A stretch of 64,000 nt of DNA from Planctomycetota bacterium (GTDB lineage Bacteria; Planctomycetota; Phycisphaerae; Phycisphaerales; UBA1924). The notes below the pieces were generated by a model. That model did not search any database, had not been told where the DNA came from, and saw nothing but the letters and a program-made list of their open reading frames with translations. The stretch lies in assembly GCA_020831805.1 (NCBI GenBank), contig JAFIFX010000010.1, positions 1-64,000 on the forward strand, read 5' to 3'. This document shows, one piece after another, positions 44,736 to 52,943 of this stretch (within the stretch, counting starts at the first letter, position 1; every line of letters starts with the position of its first letter). A program made the translations under genes and the position numbers.

Positions 44736-47078
44736 ATGCACGAAATCCGATTCTTGGCACTCGCGGTATTGCTTTTGCTCAAGGGAGTCGCGACCGCTCA
44801 GGAAGTTCGGTTTTCGACAACGTTCGAAGAGATCGATTTCGCCGCGAATTTAATCGCCATTGATACCAACGGAAACGGCCGGGACGAGTTGGTCGGCTGG
44901 GCGATCAACCCGCTGCGTTACGCGGTGCTGAGCTTCGATCCGGGGGGCGGTATCACGGTCTCGCCGACGCAGGTTATCGGCGGCGACGGAGCGGTCCGTG
45001 TGAGCACCGGCGATCTCAACTCGGACGGGCTTGATGATCTCGTCTTCCTGCCACTCTTCGAGTCGCAGATCATCGTGCTTCTCAGCAACGGCGACACGAC
45101 ATTCTCGAATGCGCCGGGTTCACCCGTGCCGGCGACGGATGTCGCGCGCGCGATCCGTGTGGTCGATGCGGATCTTGATGGATTCAAGGACATCCTTCTC
45201 GCCACCAGCAACTCGATCATTTTTTACAAAGGCCGGAACGATGGTGGGTTCGATTTTCCGACTGCTTTTCATACGGGCATACCAACGGTACGCGACATGG
45301 TCTTTGCGGATTTTCGGGGCGACGGGAACCCCGTGCTGGCTGTCATAAGCGCGAACCGGAGCATTCACTTTTTCGAGCGGGACGGCCAGACCTTTACGGA
45401 GTATCAGGTTCTCCCCGCCGGAGACTGGCTGTTGCGGGCTGAAGCGATCGATGTTGACAACGCAGGGTCCATACGGCTCGTGATCGCTGCAGAAAACAAT
45501 CAGCGCGTCATCACCGTCGGTTGGGACGAAAACGCGCAAGAGTATTCCGTTCTGCACCGATCGACCCGGCTTAATTCCGGCACGACAAGCGTTGCGTTCG
45601 GGGATCTGAACGGAAATGGTATCGATGATGTCGTGTACGGCGTTAAGGATGTCGACGCGCTCCGTGTGTTCTACGCCGACCCGGATGGGTCCGGGCTTTA
45701 TACAGACTCAGGAACCGAGCTCGGCCGGTTCGAGAGGTTGAGCGGTGTGGCCGTGGCCGACATCGATGGCAATGGTGTCAATGAGCTGATCTTGGCGGGC
45801 TTCAAGAAAACGGGGGTGATGGTTCTGCGACCGGACGCGACATCCGGCCTCCGGGCGGCGACCTACTCCAGTCCCAACCCGAGCAGCTTCGGTCGGCTTC
45901 TGGCCTATGAGCAACCCGACGGGACACCCGCTGTTTACGCCATGCCCGAGGATTTCTCGCGTGCCGTTCACAGGCTGACCTTCTCCGAGATTGACGGTCA
46001 GTTCGAGATTTCTGCCGAGCAGGTCGACGGCGCGGATTTCGTCACATTGCCGACCGAGGTTGCCACCGGAGATTTGAATAACGACGGGCTTGTGGACCTC
46101 TACAGTCTCAGCACCGTCAACACCACGCGTCGCATCCAGTGGCAGCTCGCCACGCCCGAAGGCGGGTTTGGCATCCGGCTGAACCGCCAGACGGAAGCGG
46201 TCGTGTTCAATCTGACGGTCGCCGACTTCAACGGCGACGGATACGATGATGCGGCGGTCTTGGACCAGTCTGGTAACGTGCGTATCTTTTTTGCGCGGGA
46301 TGGTGGTTCGCTCGATCCTCCGACCATCGTTCCCATGACCACCGATGGATTTTCGCTCAGGTCGCTGCTGGCCAAGGATCTCGACGGCGACGGGTGGGTT
46401 GATCTGGCCTGTTTCGCACGTCCCACCAGCCAGACTTCAGTCCTGATCATTCGCTATGGACGCGGAGATGGGACCTTCGACCCGCCGGTGTCGTTCTCCA
46501 GCAACGTCGGCGTCGGCCAGACGCTCCCCGGATGGATTGATGCGGCTGATTTCAACTCGAACGGACAGCTGGACATCATCGCCGCGCAGGCCAAATCCTC
46601 GCACCTCTTTCTGTCAACGGGTATCCGAACCTATGGGCCCGTGGTGCTCGTGTCGGAAGGTCCCTCTTTGTTCAGAGTCGAAGCGGTGGATCTGAACGGC
46701 GACGGCCGGCCCGAGATCGCCACGGTCTTCGATGGCTACACCGAGATCGTGGAAGTCACGCCAGACGGCGCCATCGGGCCGCGTCGGGGCTTGTATCAGA
46801 ACCCTCCGGTCGGGTCCGTTTTCGTTGATGTCAACGCTGACGGGTTACCTGATCTTGTGTCCGCTTCAAAGTTCGATACCGCCGTGTCATTCAATGTTTC
46901 GCACGCTGCATGCCTCCCTGATCTGAATGGCGATGGGGTTGTCAACTTCTTTGATCTCGCGATTTATATTGCCCTGTTCAACGCCGGTGACCCCGACGCT
47001 GATCTCAACAACGACGGGCAACTCAACTTCTTCGACCTCGCGGCCTATCTGACCCTGTTTAACCAGGGCTGCCCCTGA
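44736..47078 (+). CDS. VCBS/FG-GAP repeat protein with dockerin-like tail
   Basis: A 780-aa secreted protein. Signal peptide 'FLALAVLLLLKGVATAQ'; FG-GAP-like units throughout ('TGDLNSDGLDDLVFL', 'VVDADLDGFKDILLA', 'FGDLNGNGIDDVVYG', 'VADFNGDGYDDAAVL', 'AADFNSNGQLDIIAA'), likely two propellers. The tag is 'CLPDLNGDGVVNFFD' and 'DLNNDGQLNFFD...LFNQGCP', with both loops canonical. Base composition is somewhat less GC-rich than in most of the cluster. It is followed directly by the chimeric pseudogene. Confidence 0.85.
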   Translation: MHEIRFLALAVLLLLKGVATAQEVRFSTTFEEIDFAANLIAIDTNGNGRDELVGWAINPLRYAVLSFDPGGGITVSPTQVIGGDGAVRVSTGDLNSDGLDDLVFLPLFESQIIVLLSNGDTTFSNAPGSPVPATDVARAIRVVDADLDGFKDILLATSNSIIFYKGRNDGGFDFPTAFHTGIPTVRDMVFADFRGDGNPVLAVISANRSIHFFERDGQTFTEYQVLPAGDWLLRAEAIDVDNAGSIRLVIAAENNQRVITVGWDENAQEYSVLHRSTRLNSGTTSVAFGDLNGNGIDDVVYGVKDVDALRVFYADPDGSGLYTDSGTELGRFERLSGVAVADIDGNGVNELILAGFKKTGVMVLRPDATSGLRAATYSSPNPSSFGRLLAYEQPDGTPAVYAMPEDFSRAVHRLTFSEIDGQFEISAEQVDGADFVTLPTEVATGDLNNDGLVDLYSLSTVNTTRRIQWQLATPEGGFGIRLNRQTEAVVFNLTVADFNGDGYDDAAVLDQSGNVRIFFARDGGSLDPPTIVPMTTDGFSLRSLLAKDLDGDGWVDLACFARPTSQTSVLIIRYGRGDGTFDPPVSFSSNVGVGQTLPGWIDAADFNSNGQLDIIAAQAKSSHLFLSTGIRTYGPVVLVSEGPSLFRVEAVDLNGDGRPEIATVFDGYTEIVEVTPDGAIGPRRGLYQNPPVGSVFVDVNADGLPDLVSASKFDTAVSFNVSHAACLPDLNGDGVVNFFDLAIYIALFNAGDPDADLNNDGQLNFFDLAAYLTLFNQGCP

Positions 47079-47114
47079 TCGCCAGCCCGCCATCGCGGCC
47101 CGCCGGGCTCGCTG

Positions 47115-47473
47115 CGGATCCCCACAACTGACGGGCAGTGATCCGGCTGCCCGCCCAGCTCGCCGACAGGTTCTGCCCCCTCGTTCGATGGAGGCTTGTG
47201 CTGCGTCACCGGCGACCCGTTCTTCTCCGGCGGGCTGGGCGCGTTCCTTGCTGCCACCAGGCCCGACGGCTTCGATCTGCGCTTTGAGTTCGGACCGCTG
47301 CAGGATGTCCCGCTTCAGTGGGCCACCTACTACGACGTGGCCGACGAGGCGGGGATCTCGCGCATCTCCGGCGGTATCCACACGGCCTTTTTGACGATTT
47401 TCCGGGCCGGCTCATCGGCTCGAACGCAGGCATCGCGGCGTACTTCCACCCGTCCAACAGCGGACATCCCTGA
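47115..47473 (+). pseudogene. Chimeric remnant: epimerase 5' end fused to haloperoxidase 3' end
   Basis: Bases 47115-47214 match the promoter and first codons of the epimerase gene (50342-50441), with small indels. Bases 47206-47440 match the end of the haloperoxidase gene (43971-44205). The join lies within the shared TCACCGGCG. In the epimerase part the -10 TAAACT has become ACAACT. In the haloperoxidase part 'FEFGPLQDVPLQWATYYD' is intact, then a frameshift follows 'GGIHTAF'. In the restored frame the end reads 'GSNAGIAAYFHPSNSGHP' and stops, so this copy carried no dockerin-like tag. It is non-functional by appearance and best explained as a tandem-duplication junction. Confidence 0.85.
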
Positions 47474-47557
47474 CCGACAGCCCTCGGCGTCGGCGCCTGT
47501 CATCTGTGCAAACAACAAGAATTGCACGACACCGCTGAACTTTTCGCGCTGTTTTAC

Positions 47558-47586
47558 TTGACACGCGCCGTCGCTTTCGGCAGGAT
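47558..47586 (+). promoter_or_regulatory. Promoter of the 47643 gene
   Basis: TTGACA - 17 nt - CAGGAT, about 50 nt of leader. Confidence 0.5.
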
Positions 47587-47642
47587 GAAAACAGCTTCTC
47601 AATCGCGAGCACATCAACGAGCGCACGCTCAAAGGACGGAGG

Positions 47643-48668
47643 ATGATTCGGATGTCTCTGACCCGATTGGCTGTATTCGTTGCCCTTGTGTTCTGCGGCG
47701 GGATGGTGGTCGACGCCCAAGCCTCGGCGGAATCGCAGTTTACATACCAGGGACGGCTGGACATGCACGCCCAGCCGTACACCGGCACGGCGGATTTCCA
47801 GTTCACGCTCTGGGATGCTCCCAGCGGCGGGAGCCAGATCGGCTCCGTGAACGCCAAGAACGGCGTCGAGATCGAGGACGGGCTGTTCACGGCCGAACTG
47901 GATTTCGGCGCCGAGCCGCTGCAGGGCACGCGGTATCTGCAGATCCGCGTCCGGGCGCCGAGCGGGTCGGGCGATTTTTTCACCTTCCCCGACCGCACAC
48001 GCATCAGCGCCTCGCCCTTCTCCATCCGGACGCGCGGCCTGTATGTGAACGAGGCCGGCAACCGGGTGGCGATCGGGACGCAGGACCCCACCCACACCCT
48101 CCATGTGACGGGTTCATCGCCTTCGACGGCGTTGTTCCAATCGTCGAGCCCCGACGGATCCAGCATGAACCTCAGCAGCACCGGTCCCGGCGGGCGGGGC
48201 TGGATGTTTACCTCGTCCGCATCGAGCACGCCCGGGGGCGCGGGCAAGCTGCTGATCTATCCCGCAGGTACGACGAACTTCGGCGACAACGCCCTGACGG
48301 TGCACCCCTCCGGCGTTCTCGGCGTGCTCACCACCAGCCCGCAGGACTCGATCCACATCGGCAGCGGCGCGTTGCGTTTCCCCGACGGATCCCGTCAGTT
48401 CAGCGCGTACGCGCCGGTCATCGCCGATGTCCCGGTCGTGAGTTTCGTTGTACCCGGCAATGGTCAGAACACGCTTAACTCTATTGTGCCAGGCGCGCAG
48501 CCGGGCATGACGGTCGTCGTCACGCCCCCGTACGACCTCTGGCCGTTCCACTCGATCGGCTTCGCCCGAGTAATCGCGCCCGACACGGTGCGATTCTCGG
48601 TCGTCAGCAACGCCGCCGGCGACCGTACCTATAGCGCGAACACATGGCGTTTCATGGTTTTCCCCTGA
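47643..48668 (+). CDS. Secreted tail-fibre-like protein (copy 1)
   Basis: A 341-aa protein with signal peptide 'LAVFVALVFCGGMVVDAQA'. An N-terminal domain starts 'FTYQGRLDMHAQPYTGTADFQFTLWDA', followed by a middle segment 'VAIGTQDPTHTLHVTGSS' resembling bacterial and phage fibre or 'peptidase S74 neighbour' regions, and a C-terminal 'QPGMTVVVTPPYDLWPFHSIGFARV'. There is no catalytic motif and no dockerin-like tag. The function is unknown; a trimeric fibre or surface-display role is a guess. The 48762 gene is a tandem paralogue with the same order of segments. Promoter at 47558; AAAGGA lies 6 nt before the ATG. Confidence 0.75.
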   Translation: MIRMSLTRLAVFVALVFCGGMVVDAQASAESQFTYQGRLDMHAQPYTGTADFQFTLWDAPSGGSQIGSVNAKNGVEIEDGLFTAELDFGAEPLQGTRYLQIRVRAPSGSGDFFTFPDRTRISASPFSIRTRGLYVNEAGNRVAIGTQDPTHTLHVTGSSPSTALFQSSSPDGSSMNLSSTGPGGRGWMFTSSASSTPGGAGKLLIYPAGTTNFGDNALTVHPSGVLGVLTTSPQDSIHIGSGALRFPDGSRQFSAYAPVIADVPVVSFVVPGNGQNTLNSIVPGAQPGMTVVVTPPYDLWPFHSIGFARVIAPDTVRFSVVSNAAGDRTYSANTWRFMVFP

Positions 48669-48761
48669 TGCGCTTGCTCAACGCACACGCGGCCCGGCGT
48701 TCGATCCTCTGACTCGATCGGACCTGACTGATTCAACCTCCAGCAAAGAAAGGCACATCGA

Positions 48762-49796
48762 ATGCGTCCCTCTCGGAACATCCTGGCGGTCTTTGCGATC
48801 TTGATGGGCGGTCTGACCCTGGCCCAGGCCCAGTCCGTAACTTCATCGGAGTTCACCTACCAGGGCCGGCTGGATTTCCAGGGCCAGCCCTACATCGGGG
48901 GGGCGGACTATCGGTTCTCGCTCTGGAGCGCGGCCACGGGCGGCGAGCAGATCGGATCCACCGCGCAGAAATCCGGTGTGCAGGTGCAGGACGGGCTGTT
49001 CACCGTCAACCTGGATTTTGGCCCCAACGCGGTCGGCCAGAGCCGCTGGCTTGAGATCGCGGTGCGCACCCCGGCCTGGGACGGTTCCGGAACTGAACCG
49101 GACTTCTTCACGCTCAGCCAGCGCCAGCCCATCACGAACTCGCCGTACTCGGTCCACACCCGCGGCATATTCGTCAACGAGGCCGGGGACCGGGTTGCGA
49201 TCGGCACCCAGAGCCCCACACACACCCTGCATGTAGCGGGTTCATCAAAGAACACGGCGTTGCTCAGTTCTTCAAGCCCGTCCGGCACGACGCTCCAACT
49301 GAGCAACACCAGCGCGGGTGGGCGATTCTGGTCGCTCACCTCGGGCGGTTCTTTAACATCCGAAGGCGCCGGAAGGCTGCACTTCGGCTTTGGCTCGAAC
49401 CCCGGCGCAGGCAGCACCATCTTCACCCTTTCCCCGCTGGGTGGGATCGGGATTCTCACATCGAACCCGCAGGACCCGATTCACCTCGGCGCGGGTGCGA
49501 TGCGTTTCCCGGATGGTTCCCGCCAGTCCACCGCCTACGCGCCGATCGTGGCGAATGTCGCGTTAGGAAGTTTCACTGTGCCGAGCGGCGGCGAGAACAC
49601 CCGGACTTTCGCCGTAACCGGCGCTCAGCCGGGCATGATGGTCGTCGTCACGCCCCCGTATGACCTCTGGCCGTTCCACTCGATCGGTTACGCCCGGGTG
49701 ATCTCGGAGAACCTGGTGCGATTCTCGATCGTCAGCGGCGGGGGGGGCCAGCGAACCTACAGCGCGAACACATGGCGCGTCACCGTCATCCCGTAA
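48762..49796 (+). CDS. Secreted tail-fibre-like protein (copy 2)
   Basis: A 344-aa paralogue of the 47643 product. Shared blocks include 'FTYQGRLDFQGQPYIGGADYRFSLW', 'VAIGTQSPTHTLHVAGSS', 'PDGSRQSTAYAPIVANV' and 'MVVVTPPYDLWPFHSIGYARV'. The middle part ('FWSLTSGGSLTSEGAGRLHFGFG') is more divergent. Signal peptide 'ILAVFAILMGGLTLAQAQS'. It lies 93 bp after copy 1 with no clear promoter or terminator between, so the two are probably co-transcribed. No dockerin-like tag. Confidence 0.75.
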   Translation: MRPSRNILAVFAILMGGLTLAQAQSVTSSEFTYQGRLDFQGQPYIGGADYRFSLWSAATGGEQIGSTAQKSGVQVQDGLFTVNLDFGPNAVGQSRWLEIAVRTPAWDGSGTEPDFFTLSQRQPITNSPYSVHTRGIFVNEAGDRVAIGTQSPTHTLHVAGSSKNTALLSSSSPSGTTLQLSNTSAGGRFWSLTSGGSLTSEGAGRLHFGFGSNPGAGSTIFTLSPLGGIGILTSNPQDPIHLGAGAMRFPDGSRQSTAYAPIVANVALGSFTVPSGGENTRTFAVTGAQPGMMVVVTPPYDLWPFHSIGYARVISENLVRFSIVSGGGGQRTYSANTWRVTVIP

Positions 49797-49858
49797 ACCA
49801 CGACGCGCTGCCGGAACGATCCCCGGCCGCGCACGCCCCGCAGGCCAAGGACCACACC

Positions 49859-50293
49859 ATGCCCCAGCACCGCTTCTCATTCGTCCAGGCCCTTGCCGCC
49901 CTGACGGCGGCGGCCTCCGGATCGCTCGCCATGCAGCAGGGCGGGCCGGATTACTCGATCCCGTGGTACAACATCGGCTCCGGTGGCGGCACCAGCTCCG
50001 CTGGGCCGTACACCCTCTCCGGCACCATCGGCCAGCACGAGGCGTCCGGCCCCTCCGAGGCCGGGCCGTACACGCTGACCGGCGGCTTCTGGGCGGGCGT
50101 CGCGCCCTCCAGCCCGGGCTGCTCGCCCGCCGACCTGGCCGAGCCGTTCGGCGTGCTCAACTTCTTCGATGTCGCCGCGTACATCGCCCTCTACAACGCC
50201 GGCGATCCGGCGGCCGACTTCACCGGTGACGGGCAGCTCAACTTCTTCGATGTCGCCGAGTTCATCGCGATTTACAACCAGGGCTGCCCGTGA
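49859..50293 (+). CDS. Small secreted protein with dockerin-like tail
   Basis: A 144-aa protein; signal region 'FVQALAALTAAASGSLAMQ'. The short body 'WYNIGSGGGTSSAGPYTLSGTIGQHEASGPSEAGPYTLTGGFW' is a compact Gly-rich beta domain often seen, to my knowledge, on planctomycete surface proteins. More than a third of the mature protein is the tag: a degenerate first loop ('DLAEPFGVLNFFD') and a canonical second ('DFTGDGQLNFFD'), ending 'IYNQGCP'. It is the last tagged gene of the cluster. It may be a minimal adaptor. It ends about 70 bp before the epimerase. Confidence 0.8.
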   Translation: MPQHRFSFVQALAALTAAASGSLAMQQGGPDYSIPWYNIGSGGGTSSAGPYTLSGTIGQHEASGPSEAGPYTLTGGFWAGVAPSSPGCSPADLAEPFGVLNFFDVAAYIALYNAGDPAADFTGDGQLNFFDVAEFIAIYNQGCP

Positions 50294-50365
50294 TCCGCCG
50301 CGCGGGCTGATTTGGTCGGGCTCTTCCCAGCGTGTGCGGGCCGGATCCCCTAAACTGACGGGCCA

Positions 50366-51397
50366 GTGACCCGCCTGCCCGCCCAGCTCGCCGACCGGCT
50401 CCGCCCCTCGTTCGATGGGCGCTTGTGCTGCGTCACCGGCGGCGCGGGCTTCATCGGCGGGCACCTGGCCGAGACCCTCGTCGGCCTCGGCGCCCGGGTG
50501 GCGGTCATCGATGACCTGTCCAACGCGAGTGCGGCCCATGTCGCCGGCCTGATCGACCAGGCCCCGGACCGGGTCCGCTTCGTCCACGCCAGCATCCTCG
50601 AGCGGTCCGCGCTCGACGAGGCCATGGACGGCTGCGAGCTGGCCTTCCACCTGGCCGCCCTGGGCTCGGTTCCGCGCTCGGTCGAAGACCCGACGCGCAC
50701 CTGGCTGGTCAACGCCACCGGCACCATGCGGGTGCTCGAGTCGGCCCACCGCTCGGGCGCGAGGCGGCTGGTCTATTCCGCCTCAAGCAGCGCGTACGGC
50801 GACAACCCCGACCTGCCCAAGCGCGAGACCATGGCCCCCGAGCCGATGTCGCCCTACGCCGCCGCCAAGCTGGCCGGCGAGTCGCTTTGCCGCGCGTGGT
50901 CGGCCTGCTACGGGCTGGACACGGCGTGCCTGCGCTACTTCAACATCTTCGGCCCGCGCCAGGCCGCCGACTCGGCCTACGCCGCCGTCGTCCCCGCGTT
51001 CATCAAGGCCCTGGCCGGGGATCGCGCCCCGACGGTCTACGGCGACGGCGGACAGACCCGTGATTTCACGCATGTCTCTAACGCCGTCGCGGCCAACCTG
51101 CTCGCCGCCGCCAGCCCCCGCGACCTTGCCGGGGGCGTGGCCAATATCGGCGCGGGCGTGCGCACCAGCGTCAACGACCTGGCCGCCCGGCTCGCGGCCC
51201 TGTGCGACCGCCCGGACCTGACCCCCGAGCACCAGCCCGCCCGCGTCGGTGAGGTCCGTGATTCGGTCGCCGACATCTCGGTCGCCCGGGACCTGATCGG
51301 CTACGAGCCGGTCACCGACCTGGAAACGGGCCTGGCCCAGACCGTCGACTGGTACCGAGGGCGGACCGCCGCCGACGCCGGCGAGGGCCGCCGATGA
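50366..51397 (+). CDS. NAD-dependent nucleotide-sugar epimerase/dehydratase (extended SDR)
   Basis: A 343-aa extended SDR, probably a UDP-hexose or UDP-HexNAc 4-epimerase feeding surface polysaccharide synthesis. Rossmann motif 'CCVTGGAGFIGGHLAETL'; 'DDLSNAS'; 'FHLAALGSVPRSVEDP'; the catalytic Ser/Tyr/Lys as 'YSASSSAYG' and 'SPYAAAKLAGE'; 'LRYFNIFGPRQ' and 'VYGDGGQTRDFTHV'. The GTG start is 9 nt after a TAAACT box, so it is probably leaderless. The copy of this start in the chimeric pseudogene supports the same promoter position. It overlaps the next gene by 4 nt. Confidence 0.9.
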   Translation: MTRLPAQLADRLRPSFDGRLCCVTGGAGFIGGHLAETLVGLGARVAVIDDLSNASAAHVAGLIDQAPDRVRFVHASILERSALDEAMDGCELAFHLAALGSVPRSVEDPTRTWLVNATGTMRVLESAHRSGARRLVYSASSSAYGDNPDLPKRETMAPEPMSPYAAAKLAGESLCRAWSACYGLDTACLRYFNIFGPRQAADSAYAAVVPAFIKALAGDRAPTVYGDGGQTRDFTHVSNAVAANLLAAASPRDLAGGVANIGAGVRTSVNDLAARLAALCDRPDLTPEHQPARVGEVRDSVADISVARDLIGYEPVTDLETGLAQTVDWYRGRTAADAGEGRR

Positions 51398-51600
51398 CCC
51401 CGCGAACCCTGATCGAGGGCTTGCTGGGCCTGACGGCCCTCGGGTTCTCCACCCGGTTCCGGGTGGGCGGGGCCTACTGGCGGTGGCGGATGCACACCGC
51501 GTTCCCCGGCGGCCGACCGGCCGAGGGCGGGCGGATGGCCCTTGTGCGGCTGGCCCTCGAATACGGGGCCTGGGCCTGGCGGACCCGGCGTCTGCGCTAA
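51394..51600 (+). CDS. Small hypothetical protein coupled to the epimerase
   Basis: A 68-aa basic protein ('LIEGLLGLTALGFSTRFRVGGAYWRWRMHTAFPGG') that starts inside the epimerase stop (ATGA). The codon use and overlap support it as real. It has one weak amphipathic or hydrophobic helix; function unknown. Confidence 0.55.
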   Translation: MTPRTLIEGLLGLTALGFSTRFRVGGAYWRWRMHTAFPGGRPAEGGRMALVRLALEYGAWAWRTRRLR

Positions 51601-51689
51601 TTCACGCCCTGATCGGCCTGTTCTCGCCCGATTGGGGGCAAGAATCCCGTATCAACAGTCCGATACCGGTCGGACACACGGAGCACGCC

Positions 51690-51986
51690 ATGACCGAGTC
51701 CAACAAGAGCCAGCCATCCGGATCATTCACCCACGCGTTCCTGCCCGGCCTGATCCTCGGGCTGGTCATCGGCGCGGTCGCCGGCGCTTTCCTGCCAGAC
51801 TGGTTCAGCGGCTCCAGGATCCCCGCGCCCACCGGCGAGGCCCTCAGCGGCGAGCGCTACGAAGGCCCGGGGGGCTCGCGCGACCGAACCGACTCGGCGA
51901 TCGACGAGGATGTCTTCGACGACGGCGGCGACCGCATCGACCCGCAGGACCCGCCCGCGGACGAACCGCCCGCCGACCAGCCCTGA
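51690..51986 (+). CDS. Small single-pass membrane protein with acidic tail
   Basis: A 98-aa protein. One transmembrane helix ('FLPGLILGLVIGAVAGAFLP') is followed by a Gly/Asp/Pro-rich acidic tail ('AIDEDVFDDGGDRIDPQDPP'). GGAG lies upstream of ATG 51690. The track's longer ORF from 51483 overlaps the preceding gene and is rejected. Function unknown. Confidence 0.6.
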   Translation: MTESNKSQPSGSFTHAFLPGLILGLVIGAVAGAFLPDWFSGSRIPAPTGEALSGERYEGPGGSRDRTDSAIDEDVFDDGGDRIDPQDPPADEPPADQP

Positions 51987-51993
51987 TCGCCGG

Positions 51994-52028
51994 TTGACAT
52001 CCCGCCCGCGCGCGGGTTGACTGCCCGC
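51994..52028 (+). promoter_or_regulatory. Promoter of the uracil-DNA glycosylase gene, probably leaderless
   Basis: TTGACA (51994-51999) - 17 nt - TTGACT (52017-52022), then 6 nt to ATG 52029. Confidence 0.6.
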
Positions 52029-52943
52029 ATGCCTGACCGCGCCCGGTTCCTCCTCGCCCAGCACGCCGAAACAACCCGACTGCTCGGGGTGGATTTTCTG
52101 CCGATCGGCCGCGCCCCCTCCGCCAGTATGGTGGCGGTCGAGCCGGAACCCGCCCCGGGCCCGGAGCCCCATCCCAGGGTTGAGCCGGTCCAGAAGCCCG
52201 CAGTCCGAGCGGCCCCGGCCGCCGAGATCGAGCCCAAGCCCCCGACCGCGCCAATCGCGTCGGTCCGTGCCTGCCACGAGCATCTGGAAGAGCCACAGGC
52301 CAAGCTCGACGCCGTGCGCGAGCGGTACATCGCCGATGCGCCGCACCAGCACTTCGTCACGGCCCACACCAACATCGTCTTCGGCGAGGGCGACCCCCGC
52401 GCCCGGCTCATGTTCGTCGGCGAGGCCCCGGGCGAGACCGAGGACCAGACCGGGCGTCCGTTCGTCGGCCGGGCCGGGCAACTCCTGGAGAAGATGATCA
52501 ACGCGATGGGCCTCAAGCGGGAGGAGGTCTACATCTGCAATGTGCTTAAGACCCGCCCGCCGAACAACGCCACGCCCACCAGCGAGGAGGCGCGGCTCTG
52601 CGCCCCCTACCTGGTCGAACAGATCCGCATCGTCGCGCCCGAGGCGATCGTGACGCTGGGCCTGCCCGCGACGCACCTGCTGCTGGAAACCCGCGAGCCG
52701 ATGCGATCGGCCCGGGGCCGGTGGTGGACCTTCCCCCCCACCCCCCCCGCCCCCCCCGGTGCTGACGGGGGGTTCTCCGGGATCGGGGCGGCCGGCTCGA
52801 TCTGGGACGCCGACCTGCCGGAGATCCCGGTCATGCCGACCTACCACCCGGCGTATCTGCTGCGGTCGTACACGGAGGAGAACCGGCGGAAGGTCTGGTC
52901 GGACCTGCGCCTGGTGATGGACCGGCTCGGCCTGAACGCCTGA
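52029..52943 (+). CDS. Uracil-DNA glycosylase, family-4-like
   Basis: A 304-aa protein that should remove uracil from DNA. Motif A is 'VGEAPGETEDQTGRPFVGRAGQLLEKM' and motif B 'MPTYHPAYLLR', both typical of family 4. The first about 95 residues are a Pro/Ala/Glu-rich linker without the usual N-terminal CxxC. 'VYICNVLKTRPPNNATPTSEEARLCAPYL' has Thr where family 4 usually has 'KCRPP'. At least three of the four usual Fe-S cysteines are therefore missing or moved, and this may be a cluster-free variant. An insertion 'PPTPPAPPGADGGFSG' before motif B is encoded by C-rich repeats. ATG 52029 is chosen because it follows a promoter at leaderless spacing. Confidence 0.85.
   Translation: MPDRARFLLAQHAETTRLLGVDFLPIGRAPSASMVAVEPEPAPGPEPHPRVEPVQKPAVRAAPAAEIEPKPPTAPIASVRACHEHLEEPQAKLDAVRERYIADAPHQHFVTAHTNIVFGEGDPRARLMFVGEAPGETEDQTGRPFVGRAGQLLEKMINAMGLKREEVYICNVLKTRPPNNATPTSEEARLCAPYLVEQIRIVAPEAIVTLGLPATHLLLETREPMRSARGRWWTFPPTPPAPPGADGGFSGIGAAGSIWDADLPEIPVMPTYHPAYLLRSYTEENRRKVWSDLRLVMDRLGLNA

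Noticed and set aside
47115-47473. Possible insertion sequence between 44736 and 47643
   Set aside because: No transposase, terminal inverted repeats or target duplication. Both halves match neighbouring genes, which fits a duplication junction instead.
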